Of a stretch of 64,000 nt of DNA, positions 15,836-25,870 are shown one piece after another (within the stretch, counting starts at the first letter, position 1; each line of letters begins with the position of its first letter). The DNA comes from Verrucomicrobiota bacterium (GTDB lineage Bacteria > Verrucomicrobiota > Verrucomicrobiia > Opitutales > Opitutaceae), in assembly GCA_023433275.1 (NCBI GenBank), contig JAEZDN010000130.1:1-64000 (forward strand), in the 5' to 3' direction. A program made the position numbers and the translations under genes. The notes beneath the pieces are model-generated. The model did not search any database. It was given only the letters and a program-made list of their open reading frames with translations, and had not been told where the DNA came from.

Positions 15836-16474
15836 TTACTTCAGGCCTCCGCGTTGTTCGAGGGGCACATCATCAATCGTGGCGTGCGCGGCGCGTTGCA
15901 GCGCGCGCACATAGGCGACCACCGCCCAGCGCTCGTCGGGGCTGAGCTTGTCGGCGTACGGGAACATGGTGTTCTTGCCGTGGGTGATCGTGTGGTAAAT
16001 CTCGCCCTCCGCCAGGGAGCGGAGTCGGTCGTCGTGGTAGGTGGGCGTGGCCACCATGCCGTAGGATTTGGTGATGCCATTGCCGTCACCGATGGCGCCA
16101 TGGCACGGAGCGCAATAGATCTGGTAGCGCTCCTGCCCGCGGCGGACGAACGTCTCGTTGATCTCCAGGCCCGCGGGAAAGCCGCGGATGAAGGATCCGT
16201 CGTCATTGCGCCCGGTGTAGCGGAGATCGTCGGCACGGAGGAAGTCCGCATCGGCTGCGACCGACCGGCCGCGCGGCACGGCGCCGGCGGGGATCGGGCG
16301 GTCGGCCCGGCCGTCGGCGAAGAACTTGGACTCGGCTTGCGGCTTGTATTTCGCCTGGTGATCCATGTCGGGCCAGATCTCGATCGGCGGGCGCGTGGCG
16401 GTCATGCCGCGAAAGCCCATGACGGACACGAGCAGCACGACGAGGAAAGCGAGGGTGTAGTAGGCGTAGCGCAT
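15836..16474 (-). CDS. actE: Alternative complex III mono-haem cytochrome c ActE
   Basis: A 212-aa protein with an N-terminal membrane segment (residues 4-22) and a C-terminal class I cytochrome c domain. The haem site CAPCH lies in RYQIYCAPCHGAIGDGNG, and the likely axial methionine is in KNTMFPYADKL. It has no lipobox cysteine, so it should be held by its N-terminal helix. Its role is to take electrons from ActA/ActB and pass them to a downstream carrier. It follows actD by one base. Confidence 0.88.
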   Translation of the reverse strand: MRYAYYTLAFLVVLLVSVMGFRGMTATRPPIEIWPDMDHQAKYKPQAESKFFADGRADRPIPAGAVPRGRSVAADADFLRADDLRYTGRNDDGSFIRGFPAGLEINETFVRRGQERYQIYCAPCHGAIGDGNGITKSYGMVATPTYHDDRLRSLAEGEIYHTITHGKNTMFPYADKLSPDERWAVVAYVRALQRAAHATIDDVPLEQRGGLK

Positions 16475-16475
16475 C

Positions 16476-17006
16476 TTATTCCTCGATTTCGACGATGTCC
16501 TTGCCGCCCACCCGCTCCAACAGGGCGCGGGTCTCGGCGGCGTTGAATTTCGGGTCGGCGGTCTCGATCACGATATAGAAGCGGTCGTCCAAGGCGCGGA
16601 CGTACTGCGGCGCCTTCATCAACGGGTGATAGTGCATCGGCAGCTTGTTCAGGAAGAACATGCCGAAGATGGTCGCGAAGGCGGTGAAGAGGATCGTCAG
16701 CTCGTACGACACCGGGAAGGCGAACATCGGGCTGAAGTACGGCTTGCCGCCGACGATGAGCGGGTACTCGTACGCGTTCGCCCACCAGATGAACGACATG
16801 CCGGTGCAGAAGCCGGTGATACCGCCGGCCAGCGAGAAGCGGGGCACCTTCGAGCGGCGCACGCCCATGGCGTAGTCGAGGCCGTGGACGGGGAACGACG
16901 TGATGGCGTCCCACCGCGAGTAACCGGCGTCACGCACCTGCTCGCAGGCATGGTAAAGCGACGGGACAGTATCGAAGGCAGCGATGATTCCGTAAGGCTT
17001 GGTCAT
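16476..17006 (-). CDS. actD: Alternative complex III subunit ActD (DUF3341)
   Basis: A 176-aa protein with the DUF3341 layout: a soluble N-terminus (YGIIAAFDTVPSLYHACEQV), two membrane spans (about 65-85 and 100-125) and a soluble tail. DUF3341 proteins are the ActD subunit of ACIII. The ATG at 17006 is used because GAGGAAC lies six bases upstream; an ATG at 17030 would overlap the end of actC. Confidence 0.9.
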   Translation of the reverse strand: MTKPYGIIAAFDTVPSLYHACEQVRDAGYSRWDAITSFPVHGLDYAMGVRRSKVPRFSLAGGITGFCTGMSFIWWANAYEYPLIVGGKPYFSPMFAFPVSYELTILFTAFATIFGMFFLNKLPMHYHPLMKAPQYVRALDDRFYIVIETADPKFNAAETRALLERVGGKDIVEIEE

Positions 17007-17016
17007 GGCGGGTTCC

Positions 17017-18444
17017 TCAGTGGTGGGCATGCGGGTCGGCCGCGGGGATGACCGCCTTCACCTCGGACATCGGCATGATGGGCACGAAGCGGATGAAGAG
17101 GAGGAACAGGAAGGAAAAGACACCGAACGTGCCGAAGAACGTGAAGATCTCGACGATCGACGGCGAATAATAGCCCCAGCTCGAGGGGAGGAAATCGCGG
17201 GCGAGCGAGGTCACGATGATGACGAAACGCTCGAACCACATGCCGACGTTGACGAAGATCGAGAGGATCCACACCAGCGCGGTGTTCTCGCGGACGGCCT
17301 TGAACCAGAAGAACTGCGGCGTGATCACGTTGCAGCCGATCATGATCCAGTAGGCCCAGGCGTAGTGGCCGAACGCGCGGTTGATGAAGGCGAAACCCTC
17401 GTACGGGTTGGCGCCGTACCAGGCGATGAAGAACTCCATCGAGTAGGCGTAACCCACCATCGTGCCCGTGGCCAAAGTGATCTTGCACATGCAGTCGATG
17501 TGGTACTGCGTGATGAGGTCCTCGAGGCGATACACCGCGCGCAGCGGGAGCATGAGCGTGAGCACCATGCCGAAGCCCGAGAAAATGGCGCCCGCCACGA
17601 AGTACGGCGGGAAGATCGTCGTGTGCCACCCCGGGATCAGCGAGACCGCGAAGTCGAACGACACGATCGTGTGCACGGAGAGCACGAGCGGAGTCGAGAT
17701 GCCCGCCAGGATGAGGTAGGCCATCTCATAATTGCTCCAGTGGCGGTTCGAACCGCGCCAGCCCATGGCAAAGAAGCCATAAATGCGCGCCCGCAGCAGC
17801 TTGCCTGCCGCGGTGAAGCGGTCGCGCAGCGTGCCCAGGTCCGGGATCAGGCCGACGTACCAGAAGAGCACCGACACGGTGCCGTACGTGGAGACCGCGA
17901 ACACGTCCCACTCCAGCGGCGAGCGGAAGTTCTGCCAGATGCCGTTCGAGTTCGGGAACGGGAACAGGTAACCGGGCGTCACGGCAAACCAGATGCGGCC
18001 GACGTGGAAGACCGGAAAGATGGCCGCGCAAACCACGGCGAAGATCGTCATGGCTTCGGCGGCGCGGTTGATCGAGGTGCGCCACTTCTGGCGCAGGAGA
18101 CAGAGGATGGCCGAGATGAGCGTGCCCGCGTGGCCAATGCCGATCCAGAACACGAAGTTCACGATGTCCCACGCCCAGTTGACGGGGTTCGCATGGCCCC
18201 AGACACCCACGCCGGTGGCGACGAGGTAGATGAGGCCGGCGACGGTGAACGACGCGATGATCGAGGCGATGCCGAAGCACCACCACCACCACACCGGGGT
18301 CGTGCCCTCGACGATCCCGCAAATCTTCTCGGTAATCCAGTGGAAGTCCCGGTGGTTCAGCACCAGCTCCGCGCGCGGCAGCACGGCGGGCTTGACCTCG
18401 CGCAGGATGGCCGGGGCCGGTTGGTCGGAAGCATGCGCGGCCAT
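17017..18444 (-). CDS. actC: Alternative complex III subunit ActC (NrfD/PsrC family)
   Basis: A 475-aa NrfD-type membrane protein with about ten spans. Landmarks include [17 protein letters not shown], the [19 protein letters not shown] helix and the [20 protein letters not shown] loop. NrfD-type subunits form the quinol-oxidising membrane core of ACIII, next to the ActB iron-sulfur domain. Its ATG overlaps the actB stop by one base. Confidence 0.93.
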   Translation of the reverse strand: MAAHASDQPAPAILREVKPAVLPRAELVLNHRDFHWITEKICGIVEGTTPVWWWWCFGIASIIASFTVAGLIYLVATGVGVWGHANPVNWAWDIVNFVFWIGIGHAGTLISAILCLLRQKWRTSINRAAEAMTIFAVVCAAIFPVFHVGRIWFAVTPGYLFPFPNSNGIWQNFRSPLEWDVFAVSTYGTVSVLFWYVGLIPDLGTLRDRFTAAGKLLRARIYGFFAMGWRGSNRHWSNYEMAYLILAGISTPLVLSVHTIVSFDFAVSLIPGWHTTIFPPYFVAGAIFSGFGMVLTLMLPLRAVYRLEDLITQYHIDCMCKITLATGTMVGYAYSMEFFIAWYGANPYEGFAFINRAFGHYAWAYWIMIGCNVITPQFFWFKAVRENTALVWILSIFVNVGMWFERFVIIVTSLARDFLPSSWGYYSPSIVEIFTFFGTFGVFSFLFLLFIRFVPIMPMSEVKAVIPAADPHAHH

Positions 18445-21400
18445 TAGTGGTGCCCTCCGTTCTTCGCGTCATGCCCGTGATCGTCGTGACCATGGGCGGC
18501 GCCGTGATCGGCGTGGCCGTTCTTCTGGTTGTACTCCACGCGGCTGAGCGGGAGCGCGGAATAGTCCGGCATGTGCGGGTTCGGGTTGCGGAGCTTGCCG
18601 AGGTAGGTCGTGCGGGGACGGATGTTGAGGTAGCCGAGGACCGCGTAGTCGCGCTCCTGGGCCTTCAACTTCGAGACCTTGCTGGTCTCGTCCTTGATGT
18701 TGCCAAACTCGATGGCGTCGACCGGGCACACCTGCTGACAGGCGACCTTGATCGTGCCGTCGGGGATGAGCACGTCGCCGCTGGCGCCGGCCTTGCGCTT
18801 CTGCGCGATCTTGGCCTGCTGGATGCGCTGCACGCAATAGGTGCACTTCTCCATGACGCCGCGCATGCGGACGGTGACATCCGGGTTCTTCACCATCTTC
18901 ACCAGCTCGGGCATTTCCTTCTGGTGACCGAGCGGGCCCATGTAGAGGGCATCGGTGGCGCGCTTGTTGAAGTCGAAGAAATTGAAGCGTCGAACCTTGT
19001 ACGGGCAGTTGTTCGCGCAATAGCGGGTGCCGATGCAACGATTGTAGGCCATCGTGTTGATGCCTTCCTCGTCGTGCACCGTGGCGTTGACCGGGCACAC
19101 CGTCTCGCACGGGGCGAGTTCACAGTGCTGGCAGGTCATCGGCTGCATCGAAACCTGGGGATCCTCGGGGAGGAGCTTGTTGCCCTCGCCGCCGAACTGC
19201 GCCGCGTCGGCCTGGCCGTCGGAATAGTAGCGGTCGAGCCGGATCCAATGCATCTCGCGGCCGCGCTGCACCTGGTCGCGGCCCACGATCGGGATGTTGT
19301 TTTCCGCCTGGCACGCGATGATGCAGGCGTTGCAGCCGATGCAGGTGTTCAGGTCGATCGACATGCCCCATTGGTGCAGGCCATCGAAATTGGGGTTCTC
19401 GTAGAGCGAATTTCCGCGGGGCGTCGTCGTGGCGACGAAGGCGAGCGGCTTGTCCTTGTCCTCGCCCAGGATGGCAGGCGAATGGGACTCCATGCCGATG
19501 CCATCCACGAAGGCCGGGTTGGCCTTGAACTCGTCGACGTTGGCCTCGCGCACGATGTCGCGACCTTCCATCGACCAGTGCTCCTGGGTGTTGGCCAGCA
19601 GCTTGCGCTTGGCCGTGACCTTCAGGGTCGCGCCCGTGACGAAGCCGAGGCCGTCGCTGGTGCGAACCGCATACGCATTGAAGCCCGCGCCGGTGCCGAC
19701 ATGCCCCGTGACGCTCCGGCCGTAACCGAGCGGCAACACGATGGTGTAATTCGAGAGACCTGGCTGGATGTGGATCGGGCCACTGACCGTGCGGCCGTTG
19801 ACCGTGATCTCGCCAATGTAGGCGTTCTCCTTGCCGATCGTGAACTCCGCCTCTTCCTTGCGCGCGACCTGCAACAGGCTGCCGCCGGGGACGATGCCGA
19901 GATCCTTCGCGAGGCGCGGGCTCACGAGAATGGCATTGTCCCACGCGATCTTCGTCATCGGGTCGGGACACTCCTGCAGCCAGCCGTTGTTGGCGAAACG
20001 GCCATCGTCCATCTTGTGGTCGGTGGCGAAGCGAACCTCGAGGCTGTCCTTCGACAGGGAGGCAAAAGCAGGGGCCTGCGCCATGTCGAAGCTCACGTTG
20101 CCCAGGGTAACGCTGACGACCGGGTAAGCGCTTCCCTCGACGAGACCATCATGCAGGAATTTCTCGAAAGCCTTCCGGTCGCCGCCGCGAGTGGCATAAA
20201 CCTGCTCGTAGGCGTCGGGCTTGGCCTCGCCGGCGAGGCGGGCGAGCAACTCAACCTCATTCAGGCCGTTGAAGAGCGGCATGATCATCGGTTGGACCGG
20301 CACGATCGTACCGTCCACCGTGCGGGCGTCACCCCAGGACTCGAGATAATGCGTGGCGGCCAGGTGCGTGCCAGAAAGCGCGGAAGTCTCGTCGCGATAA
20401 TAGCCGTAGCGAATGACTTCGGGGACGGACTTGATCAACGCGCCGAAGTCGAGGTCGGCGGGAGCGTTGTAGGCTGGGTTGCCGTTGAGAATGAAGAGGG
20501 TCCTGACCGCGCCACCCTTGATGGCGTTGGCGAGGGCCTGGATCGTCGAAGCCGCCGGGGCGGCAACCTCCACAAAATCGACGGTCTTGCCGATATTGCC
20601 CAGCTGGGCATTGATCGCGTACGCGATCATGTGAACGTACTGCGGCTGGTGCGCGCCGGCGACCACGAGGCTCTCGCCCCGGTGCGCGAGCAGGTCCGCC
20701 GCGCACTGCTCAATCCACTGCGGATTGACATCCAGTTTCGCCGAAAGCGTGAAGGGCTCGTACCCGACCCCGCCCGCCACCTTGTTGGCGAGCGCGGCCG
20801 CCAGGGGCAGGATGTGATTGCTGGCGATGCGCAGGCGATGATCGGCCATGCTGCCGGTGAGCGAGAAACCGCTCTCCGCCACATACAGGCGGTTCATCTT
20901 GTCCGCATCGTCGCGCGTCGCGACGCGGCGGCCCTTCGAGAAATCACGGGAGTAATACAGGGCACCCGCCTCGGCGTGGAAGAAGTCGGCGTCGAGGCTG
21001 ACGATGCGCTTGGCCTTCGCGAAACGGTAGAGCGGCTTGACGTTCCGGCCAAAGGCCGCCTGCGCGGCGGCGACCGGCGGCTCATCCTGCACCGGCTCGT
21101 AATCGGCCCAGATGGCGCGGGGGAATTGCTGCTTGAGCGTCGCGATCAGGCGCGCCCGGGTCGGTGAGGCGGACTCGTCGGCCAGGAACGCAAGGCCCTC
21201 GCCATTGCCGGCGTAGGTGGAACGGATGCGGGCGAGCAGGTCGTTGACGTCGGCGACCTTCAGCGTGCGGCCGCCGGAAACGTGCGTCGTGGCGCGTTCC
21301 GGATCGTAAAGGTCGAGCACGGAGGCCTGGGCGAGCAGCGAGCTGGCGCCGCCATGCGGCGCGTAGCTCGGATTGCCCTCGAGCTTGGTGGGGCGGCCCT

Positions 21401-21752
21401 GGTGGGTCTCGGCCACCAGCGGGATCGCCGTCTTGCGCAAGGGCATGGCCGTGGCGAAATAAAGCGGGAGACCGGGGACGGTGTATTCGACCGCCTTGCC
21501 GTAGGGAAGGATGTGCTTTTCGGGGCGACGGCAACCCGCGAGGCCGAGACCGCCCAGCGCAAAAGACGCCGCCATCAATCGCATGAACTGGCGCCGATCG
21601 ACGCCGTTCAGCTCCGAGGCGCCTTCCGGGAACTCGCGCGCCAAGTGCTCACGGAAGCCGGGCGTGTCGGCCAGTTCGTCAAGGCTGCGCCAGTATTTCG
21701 GACCGGCGAGTTCGCGCTGCGAGGCGGCGGGATGTTCAAATTTGCGTTTCAT
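18444..21752 (-). CDS. actB: Alternative complex III subunit ActB (TAT-variant-translocated molybdopterin-like/iron-sulfur fusion)
   Basis: A 1102-aa fusion. The N-terminus has the extension [15 protein letters not shown], then a variant TAT signal ([23 protein letters not shown]), typical of the TAT-variant molybdopterin oxidoreductase family. Residues about 70-740 form a molybdopterin-oxidoreductase-like domain that in known ACIII holds no Mo cofactor. The C-terminal ferredoxin-like part carries cysteine clusters [37 protein letters not shown] and CTYCV with ACQQVCP, enough for four clusters. It links ActC to ActA electrically. The gene begins one base inside the actA stop. Confidence 0.95.
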   Translation of the reverse strand: MKRKFEHPAASQRELAGPKYWRSLDELADTPGFREHLAREFPEGASELNGVDRRQFMRLMAASFALGGLGLAGCRRPEKHILPYGKAVEYTVPGLPLYFATAMPLRKTAIPLVAETHQGRPTKLEGNPSYAPHGGASSLLAQASVLDLYDPERATTHVSGGRTLKVADVNDLLARIRSTYAGNGEGLAFLADESASPTRARLIATLKQQFPRAIWADYEPVQDEPPVAAAQAAFGRNVKPLYRFAKAKRIVSLDADFFHAEAGALYYSRDFSKGRRVATRDDADKMNRLYVAESGFSLTGSMADHRLRIASNHILPLAAALANKVAGGVGYEPFTLSAKLDVNPQWIEQCAADLLAHRGESLVVAGAHQPQYVHMIAYAINAQLGNIGKTVDFVEVAAPAASTIQALANAIKGGAVRTLFILNGNPAYNAPADLDFGALIKSVPEVIRYGYYRDETSALSGTHLAATHYLESWGDARTVDGTIVPVQPMIMPLFNGLNEVELLARLAGEAKPDAYEQVYATRGGDRKAFEKFLHDGLVEGSAYPVVSVTLGNVSFDMAQAPAFASLSKDSLEVRFATDHKMDDGRFANNGWLQECPDPMTKIAWDNAILVSPRLAKDLGIVPGGSLLQVARKEEAEFTIGKENAYIGEITVNGRTVSGPIHIQPGLSNYTIVLPLGYGRSVTGHVGTGAGFNAYAVRTSDGLGFVTGATLKVTAKRKLLANTQEHWSMEGRDIVREANVDEFKANPAFVDGIGMESHSPAILGEDKDKPLAFVATTTPRGNSLYENPNFDGLHQWGMSIDLNTCIGCNACIIACQAENNIPIVGRDQVQRGREMHWIRLDRYYSDGQADAAQFGGEGNKLLPEDPQVSMQPMTCQHCELAPCETVCPVNATVHDEEGINTMAYNRCIGTRYCANNCPYKVRRFNFFDFNKRATDALYMGPLGHQKEMPELVKMVKNPDVTVRMRGVMEKCTYCVQRIQQAKIAQKRKAGASGDVLIPDGTIKVACQQVCPVDAIEFGNIKDETSKVSKLKAQERDYAVLGYLNIRPRTTYLGKLRNPNPHMPDYSALPLSRVEYNQKNGHADHGAAHGHDDHGHDAKNGGHH

Positions 21753-22411
21753 CAGCGATGGCAGCCGGAGCAGCTCTGCGGCGGCATGATCTTGGCGTGT
21801 TCGACAAATTCCTTGGCGCGCCTGGCGCCGTCGGGGCCCTGATCCACCAAACGGGCGGAATCGAGGTTAAAGACATCCTGCGGGTCCCGGATGCGGGCGG
21901 CGGGGTCCCGATGACAATCCAAGCACCAGCTCATGCTGTGCGGTTCATCCTGCTGCACCACCGGCATCTCGTTGACCTTGCCATGGCATTCCACGCAGCT
22001 CACGCCGCGGCTCACGTGGACGGAGTGGTTGAAATAAACGTAGTCCGGCACGGCGTGAATCTTGACCCACGGGACCGGGTCGCCGGTCTGGTAGCTCTGG
22101 CGCACGACTTCGAGCAGCGGGCTCTGCGCCTTGATCGTGCTGTGACAGTTCATGCACGTCTGCGCGGGGGGCACGCTCGAGGTGGCGGATTTCTCAACCC
22201 CTGAGTGGCAATAACGGCAATCGAGGCCAAGTTGTCCGGCATGGAGGCTGTGATCAAACGGCACGGGCTGGACCGGCGCATAGCCGACGCGCAGGTAGGC
22301 GGGAGTGGCGTAATACGTGATGCCGGCCGCCGCGACGCCACCAAGGATGCCGAGAAAAATCAGGATCTGCAGGGGTAGCGCGTTGGCGGATTTCGGGAAG
22401 ATCTTGGACAT
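21752..22411 (-). CDS. actA: Alternative complex III penta-haem cytochrome c ActA
   Basis: A 219-aa protein with an N-terminal membrane helix (residues 12-34) and five haem c sites: CRYCH (65), CMNCH (85), CVECH (138), CLDCH (162) and CSGCH near the C-terminus. This five-haem cytochrome c3-like pattern is the signature of ActA. It is the first gene of the respiratory operon. Confidence 0.95.
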   Translation of the reverse strand: MSKIFPKSANALPLQILIFLGILGGVAAAGITYYATPAYLRVGYAPVQPVPFDHSLHAGQLGLDCRYCHSGVEKSATSSVPPAQTCMNCHSTIKAQSPLLEVVRQSYQTGDPVPWVKIHAVPDYVYFNHSVHVSRGVSCVECHGKVNEMPVVQQDEPHSMSWCLDCHRDPAARIRDPQDVFNLDSARLVDQGPDGARRAKEFVEHAKIMPPQSCSGCHR

Positions 22412-22764
22412 GTGCGACAGTCTGGAACCGGCGAAAAACCTCGGGGAGCGGCGGCCGGCTCGCGAGGTAGAACGGGGAATTCAGGCTAGCGATTGGTGTG
22501 CGGTAAAAAGGTGCCCAGAGCAAAGAAGCCGGGGTGGTAATGTAAAACAAATTTTCCAAACCATGCGCACTCCCGCGCAATATTAGCAGCGAGTCCGGCA
22601 ACGGATGCGTTGCTAATCGTGAACTCCCGGGTGCCAAGCGGGCCCGCCGCGGTCTAAACGCAGCCCCCATGGTCTGGCCGGGCCGAGGAATCGAGCGCGC
22701 CGCGCGAGGTCTCGCGCCGAAGCACTCGCGCTCAGGCGGGATCACCCACGCCCCGCGCCAAGCT
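22412..22764. other. Intergenic region upstream of the ACIII operon
   Basis: This 353-base gap lies between the end of the efflux operon and actA, all on the minus strand, so it should hold the ACIII promoter. An AT-rich patch at about 22535-22563 is the best candidate region, but I cannot name a convincing -35/-10 pair. A hairpin at 22583-22616 is the only clear structure. No gene is evident. Confidence 0.5.
22583..22616. other. Imperfect hairpin with GCAA tetraloop
   Basis: TTAGCAGCGAGTCCG and CGGATGCGTTGCTAA pair with one mismatch and a few wobbles around a GCAA loop. No U-tract follows on either strand, so it is not a standard terminator. It could be the 3' end of the efflux operon transcript or a regulatory element for actA. 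Confidence 0.5.
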
Positions 22765-23463
22765 TCAACAAAACTCCCCGTCGCGCATCGGCCTGATCTC
22801 GTCGCACCGGTTGGCGATGTCGGGATTGTGCGTCACGAGCACCACCGCCTGCCCGTTCTCCTTCGCCAGTCGCGTCAGGAGATCGAAAATCAGCCCGGAA
22901 TTGCGCACGTCCAGGTTGCCCGTCGGTTCATCGGCCAGGATGATCGCGGGCTGGTTGGCCAGCGCGCGCGCGATTGCGACGCGCTGCTGCTCGCCGCCGG
23001 ACAACTGCGTGCCCAGCCGGTGCGTCTTTTCCCCCAGGCCCACGTCGGCCAGGAGACCGCGGGCCCGCGCCTCCATTTCCGCCTCCGACAGGCGCCCCAG
23101 CTTGCGCATGGGCATCATGACGTTGTCGAGCGCCGAGAACTCCTGCATGAGGAAGTGAAACTGAAAGACGAAACCGATGTGCTCGCCGCGCGCTGCCGTG
23201 CGCTCGAGGTCGCTACTATTCGACATCAATCGATCGCGAATCCAGATCGAGCCCCCATCGGGCTGGTCCAGCAGGCCGAGCAGGTAAAGCAGCGTGCTCT
23301 TGCCGCAACCGGAAGGTCCGACGATCGCGGTCACGTGGCCGCGCTTGGCCTCGAAGGAGACGCCGCGCAACACGTGCACCCTCCCCTCCCCTTGGCCGAG
23401 GTAACGGTGCAACCCTTCGCAACGAAGGGCGATGCCGGTGTGCGGGGTGGTCTCCACGCTCAT
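22765..23463 (-). CDS. ABC transporter ATP-binding protein (LolD/MacB type)
   Basis: A 232-aa ATPase with Walker A GPSGCGKST, signature LSGGEQQRVAIARAL, Walker B IILADEPTGNLD and the switch histidine in VTHNPDIA. It groups by motif with the LolD/MacB class that powers FtsX-type permeases. It overlaps the permease gene by four bases (ATGA) and is the last gene of the efflux operon. Confidence 0.92.
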   Translation of the reverse strand: MSVETTPHTGIALRCEGLHRYLGQGEGRVHVLRGVSFEAKRGHVTAIVGPSGCGKSTLLYLLGLLDQPDGGSIWIRDRLMSNSSDLERTAARGEHIGFVFQFHFLMQEFSALDNVMMPMRKLGRLSEAEMEARARGLLADVGLGEKTHRLGTQLSGGEQQRVAIARALANQPAIILADEPTGNLDVRNSGLIFDLLTRLAKENGQAVVLVTHNPDIANRCDEIRPMRDGEFC

Positions 23464-24710
23464 GTCGACGTCCCCCGAATGATGTCACCCGGCTCCAGCC
23501 GCGCGGCGCGCCGCGCGGGCACGAGCGAAGCGACCATCACCATGATCACCGCGGTCGAAACCGCCGCAATGTAATGCCAGGCCGACCAGTTGACGACGAA
23601 GTTGTTGGTCTTGAATATGCCGGTGATCGAAAGCGGGATGCGTGAGACTGCGTACGTCCCGCCCGCGCCGACGAGGCAGCCGACGATCGAACCGATCGCG
23701 AGCACGATGCACGCCTGCCAGAGGAAGATGCGGGAGATGTCCTGCCGCGTGTACCCCATCGAGCGCAGGATCGCGATCTCCTTGGTCTTCTCCATGACGA
23801 TCATCGCGAGGGTGTTGAACATCGCCAGGCCCGCGATCAGCGAGAACATCGAGACCGTGATCGCCGATGAGAGCCGGAGCGCCCGGAACGTTTCCAGCCA
23901 GGTCTTCTCGCGCCATTGCCAGCTGCGCACGCCATGCCGGAGCACTTCCTCCATGCGTACCGCGTCCTCGTCCGCCCGGTCCCGATCATAAACATTAACC
24001 TGGATGAAGCTCGCGCCGGTGGACTTCTTCAGTTGGGAGCGGGCCTCGTTCAGATGGAGGTAGACGCGCTCCTTGTCGATGTCGCTGACGCCGGTTTCAT
24101 ACACCGCTGAAACCCGGTAACGCCGCGCCTGGCTGGCGGACTCGAGGATGAAGGAGTCGCCCACGCCCAGCTGCAGGCGGTCGGCGATCTCGCGGCCGAT
24201 CAGCGCGCCCGCCGCGGCATTGCGAAACGTGTCGACCGAACCCTGCACAATCTGGTTGCCGAGCTGGGAAACGAGCAGGTGGTTGTCGAGCACGATGCCG
24301 TAGATGCGGACGGAGTCGCTCTTGAACGAGCTCCGCAGGATGGCCGCGCCCGTTACCACTTCGGAGACGCCGGACACATTCCGGAACTGCCTGAGCTGGT
24401 CGATGACCAGCTTAGGTTCCTCGACGCCCTCGACGTATTTCACGCCTTCCTTCTGCTGGATTTGGAACGGCGAACCGCTGCCGCCACCCCCCGCCTCCAT
24501 GCGCCGGAGCGTATCCTGCACCCGGTCCTGGACCCGGATCGCGCCGTTGGTGCCGAGGATGGTGCGGATGAAGAAATCCTCGAAACCGCTGGTCGTGGCC
24601 TGCGTGACCACGAACAGGCCCACGCCGAGCACGATGCACGACAGGCTCATCAGCATGGCGCGCTTCTTGGCCGTGAGGAAACGGAAGGCGATGCGCAGCG
24701 TCGGGGACAT
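23460..24710 (-). CDS. ABC transporter permease (FtsX/MacB/LolE family)
   Basis: A 416-aa permease with one N-terminal span (residues about 17-40), a large periplasmic domain (about 45-270) and three C-terminal spans (SMFSLIAGLAMFNTLAMIVM and following). The cytoplasmic coupling segment TKEIAILRSMGYTRQDI is the FtsX hallmark. ATG at 24710 is preferred over GTG at 24716. With the ATPase, adaptor and TolC protein it forms a type VII (MacAB-TolC-like) mechanotransmission efflux system. The substrate is unknown. Confidence 0.9.
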   Translation of the reverse strand: MSPTLRIAFRFLTAKKRAMLMSLSCIVLGVGLFVVTQATTSGFEDFFIRTILGTNGAIRVQDRVQDTLRRMEAGGGGSGSPFQIQQKEGVKYVEGVEEPKLVIDQLRQFRNVSGVSEVVTGAAILRSSFKSDSVRIYGIVLDNHLLVSQLGNQIVQGSVDTFRNAAAGALIGREIADRLQLGVGDSFILESASQARRYRVSAVYETGVSDIDKERVYLHLNEARSQLKKSTGASFIQVNVYDRDRADEDAVRMEEVLRHGVRSWQWREKTWLETFRALRLSSAITVSMFSLIAGLAMFNTLAMIVMEKTKEIAILRSMGYTRQDISRIFLWQACIVLAIGSIVGCLVGAGGTYAVSRIPLSITGIFKTNNFVVNWSAWHYIAAVSTAVIMVMVASLVPARRAARLEPGDIIRGTST

Positions 24711-24733
24711 CAGCACGAGCGGGTGAACGGGCC

Positions 24734-25870
24734 TTACTCCAAGACCTCGACGCGGACGCGCTGGCCGGTACGGAAGCGGTCAAGCTCCTCGACGATGACC
24801 AGGTCGCCCTCGTTCAGCCCCTCGGTGACCTCCGCCACGTTCAGCGCGACATAGCCAATCTCAACTTCCCGCAATTCGACCCGGCCGTCGCTGACGACAA
24901 ACACCTCCTTACCGCGCAACGCGCGCCGAGGCACGATCGCGCCCGCCTCGCGCTGGCCGACGATGATGCTGACTTCGCCGGTGAGACCGGGCACGAGTTT
25001 CTCGATCGGCAAATCAACCGTGAGGTGGACCGTATAGCGCTGGGTCTCGGGATTGGCGGTGGGCAGGATCTTGGTGACCGTCGCGCCATATTGCTGGGCA
25101 CCGTAACCGAGGAACCGAACGGAAGCCTTCTGGCCGATTTTGAGGCCGGAAAAGTTCTCCTCGCTGATCTTGGCTTCGACGGCGCGGCTGCTCGAGATCA
25201 GCGTCGCGATCATGTTGTCGCGACCGATGAGATCGCCGACGCGGGCGGCAAGGCTGACCTCGGAAATGACGCCATCGGTCGGGGCGACGATGGTCATCTT
25301 GGCCTTCTCGCGCTCCTTGGCCCGGAGGGAATTTTCGTAATTCTCGACCGCGAGGCGCAGGTTGACCTCCTCGAGTTCCATGCGCTGGACGAGCTGGTTG
25401 TAGAGTCGCTGTTCCTTTTCGAAATCGGCGAGCGGCTTGGCGCCGGCCTTCACGGCGCGGTCCATCTCGGCGAGACTGTCGCGCTTGTTTTCCACCTCGG
25501 CGCGCAGCGTCGATCCCACCTCGTGGCGGCGGCGAGCGGCCGTGATCTCGTTCTTGATGCGCTCGATTTCCAAGTCGGCATCGCCCGGATCAAGTTGCAA
25601 TAGCACCTGGCCTTTCGTAACCGGCAGACCGGGGTCGAGAATGGACTGGACGATGCGGCCACCGACCTCGCTCTTGATCTCCATGACGTACTCGGCCTTG
25701 ACCTCGACGCTGCCCGGCACGGCATTGATCGCGCGGCCGGGTTTCACCGCCGTCACGACCGCCACCGGTCGCAGGACGATCGCATAAACATACCAGGCAA
25801 CCAAGACCACCGCCGCGACCGCGACGAGGCGCCAAAGCCACGAGCCCTTGCCAGAGGATTGCGCGCTCAT
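24734..25870 (-). CDS. Periplasmic adaptor subunit (HlyD/MacA-like) of efflux system
   Basis: A 378-aa membrane-fusion protein. An N-terminal signal anchor (residues about 11-31) leads to a lipoyl-like half (GGRIVQSILDPGLPVTKGQVLLQLD), a coiled-coil hairpin (about 95-195, rich in Glu/Arg/Lys), the second lipoyl half (TIVAPTDGVISEV) and beta-barrel domains. It bridges the inner-membrane permease and the TolC channel. It overlaps the TolC gene by four bases. Confidence 0.9.
   Translation of the reverse strand: MSAQSSGKGSWLWRLVAVAAVVLVAWYVYAIVLRPVAVVTAVKPGRAINAVPGSVEVKAEYVMEIKSEVGGRIVQSILDPGLPVTKGQVLLQLDPGDADLEIERIKNEITAARRRHEVGSTLRAEVENKRDSLAEMDRAVKAGAKPLADFEKEQRLYNQLVQRMELEEVNLRLAVENYENSLRAKEREKAKMTIVAPTDGVISEVSLAARVGDLIGRDNMIATLISSSRAVEAKISEENFSGLKIGQKASVRFLGYGAQQYGATVTKILPTANPETQRYTVHLTVDLPIEKLVPGLTGEVSIIVGQREAGAIVPRRALRGKEVFVVSDGRVELREVEIGYVALNVAEVTEGLNEGDLVIVEELDRFRTGQRVRVEVLE

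Noticed and set aside
13537..15945. 802-codon plus-strand frame opposite actF and the CcoN-like gene
   Set aside because: Composition is Arg/His/Glu-rich without domains, and it is antisense to clear membrane-protein genes.
18447..21167. 906-codon plus-strand frame opposite actB
   Set aside because: It is antisense to the iron-sulfur protein, whose four cysteine clusters prove the coding strand.
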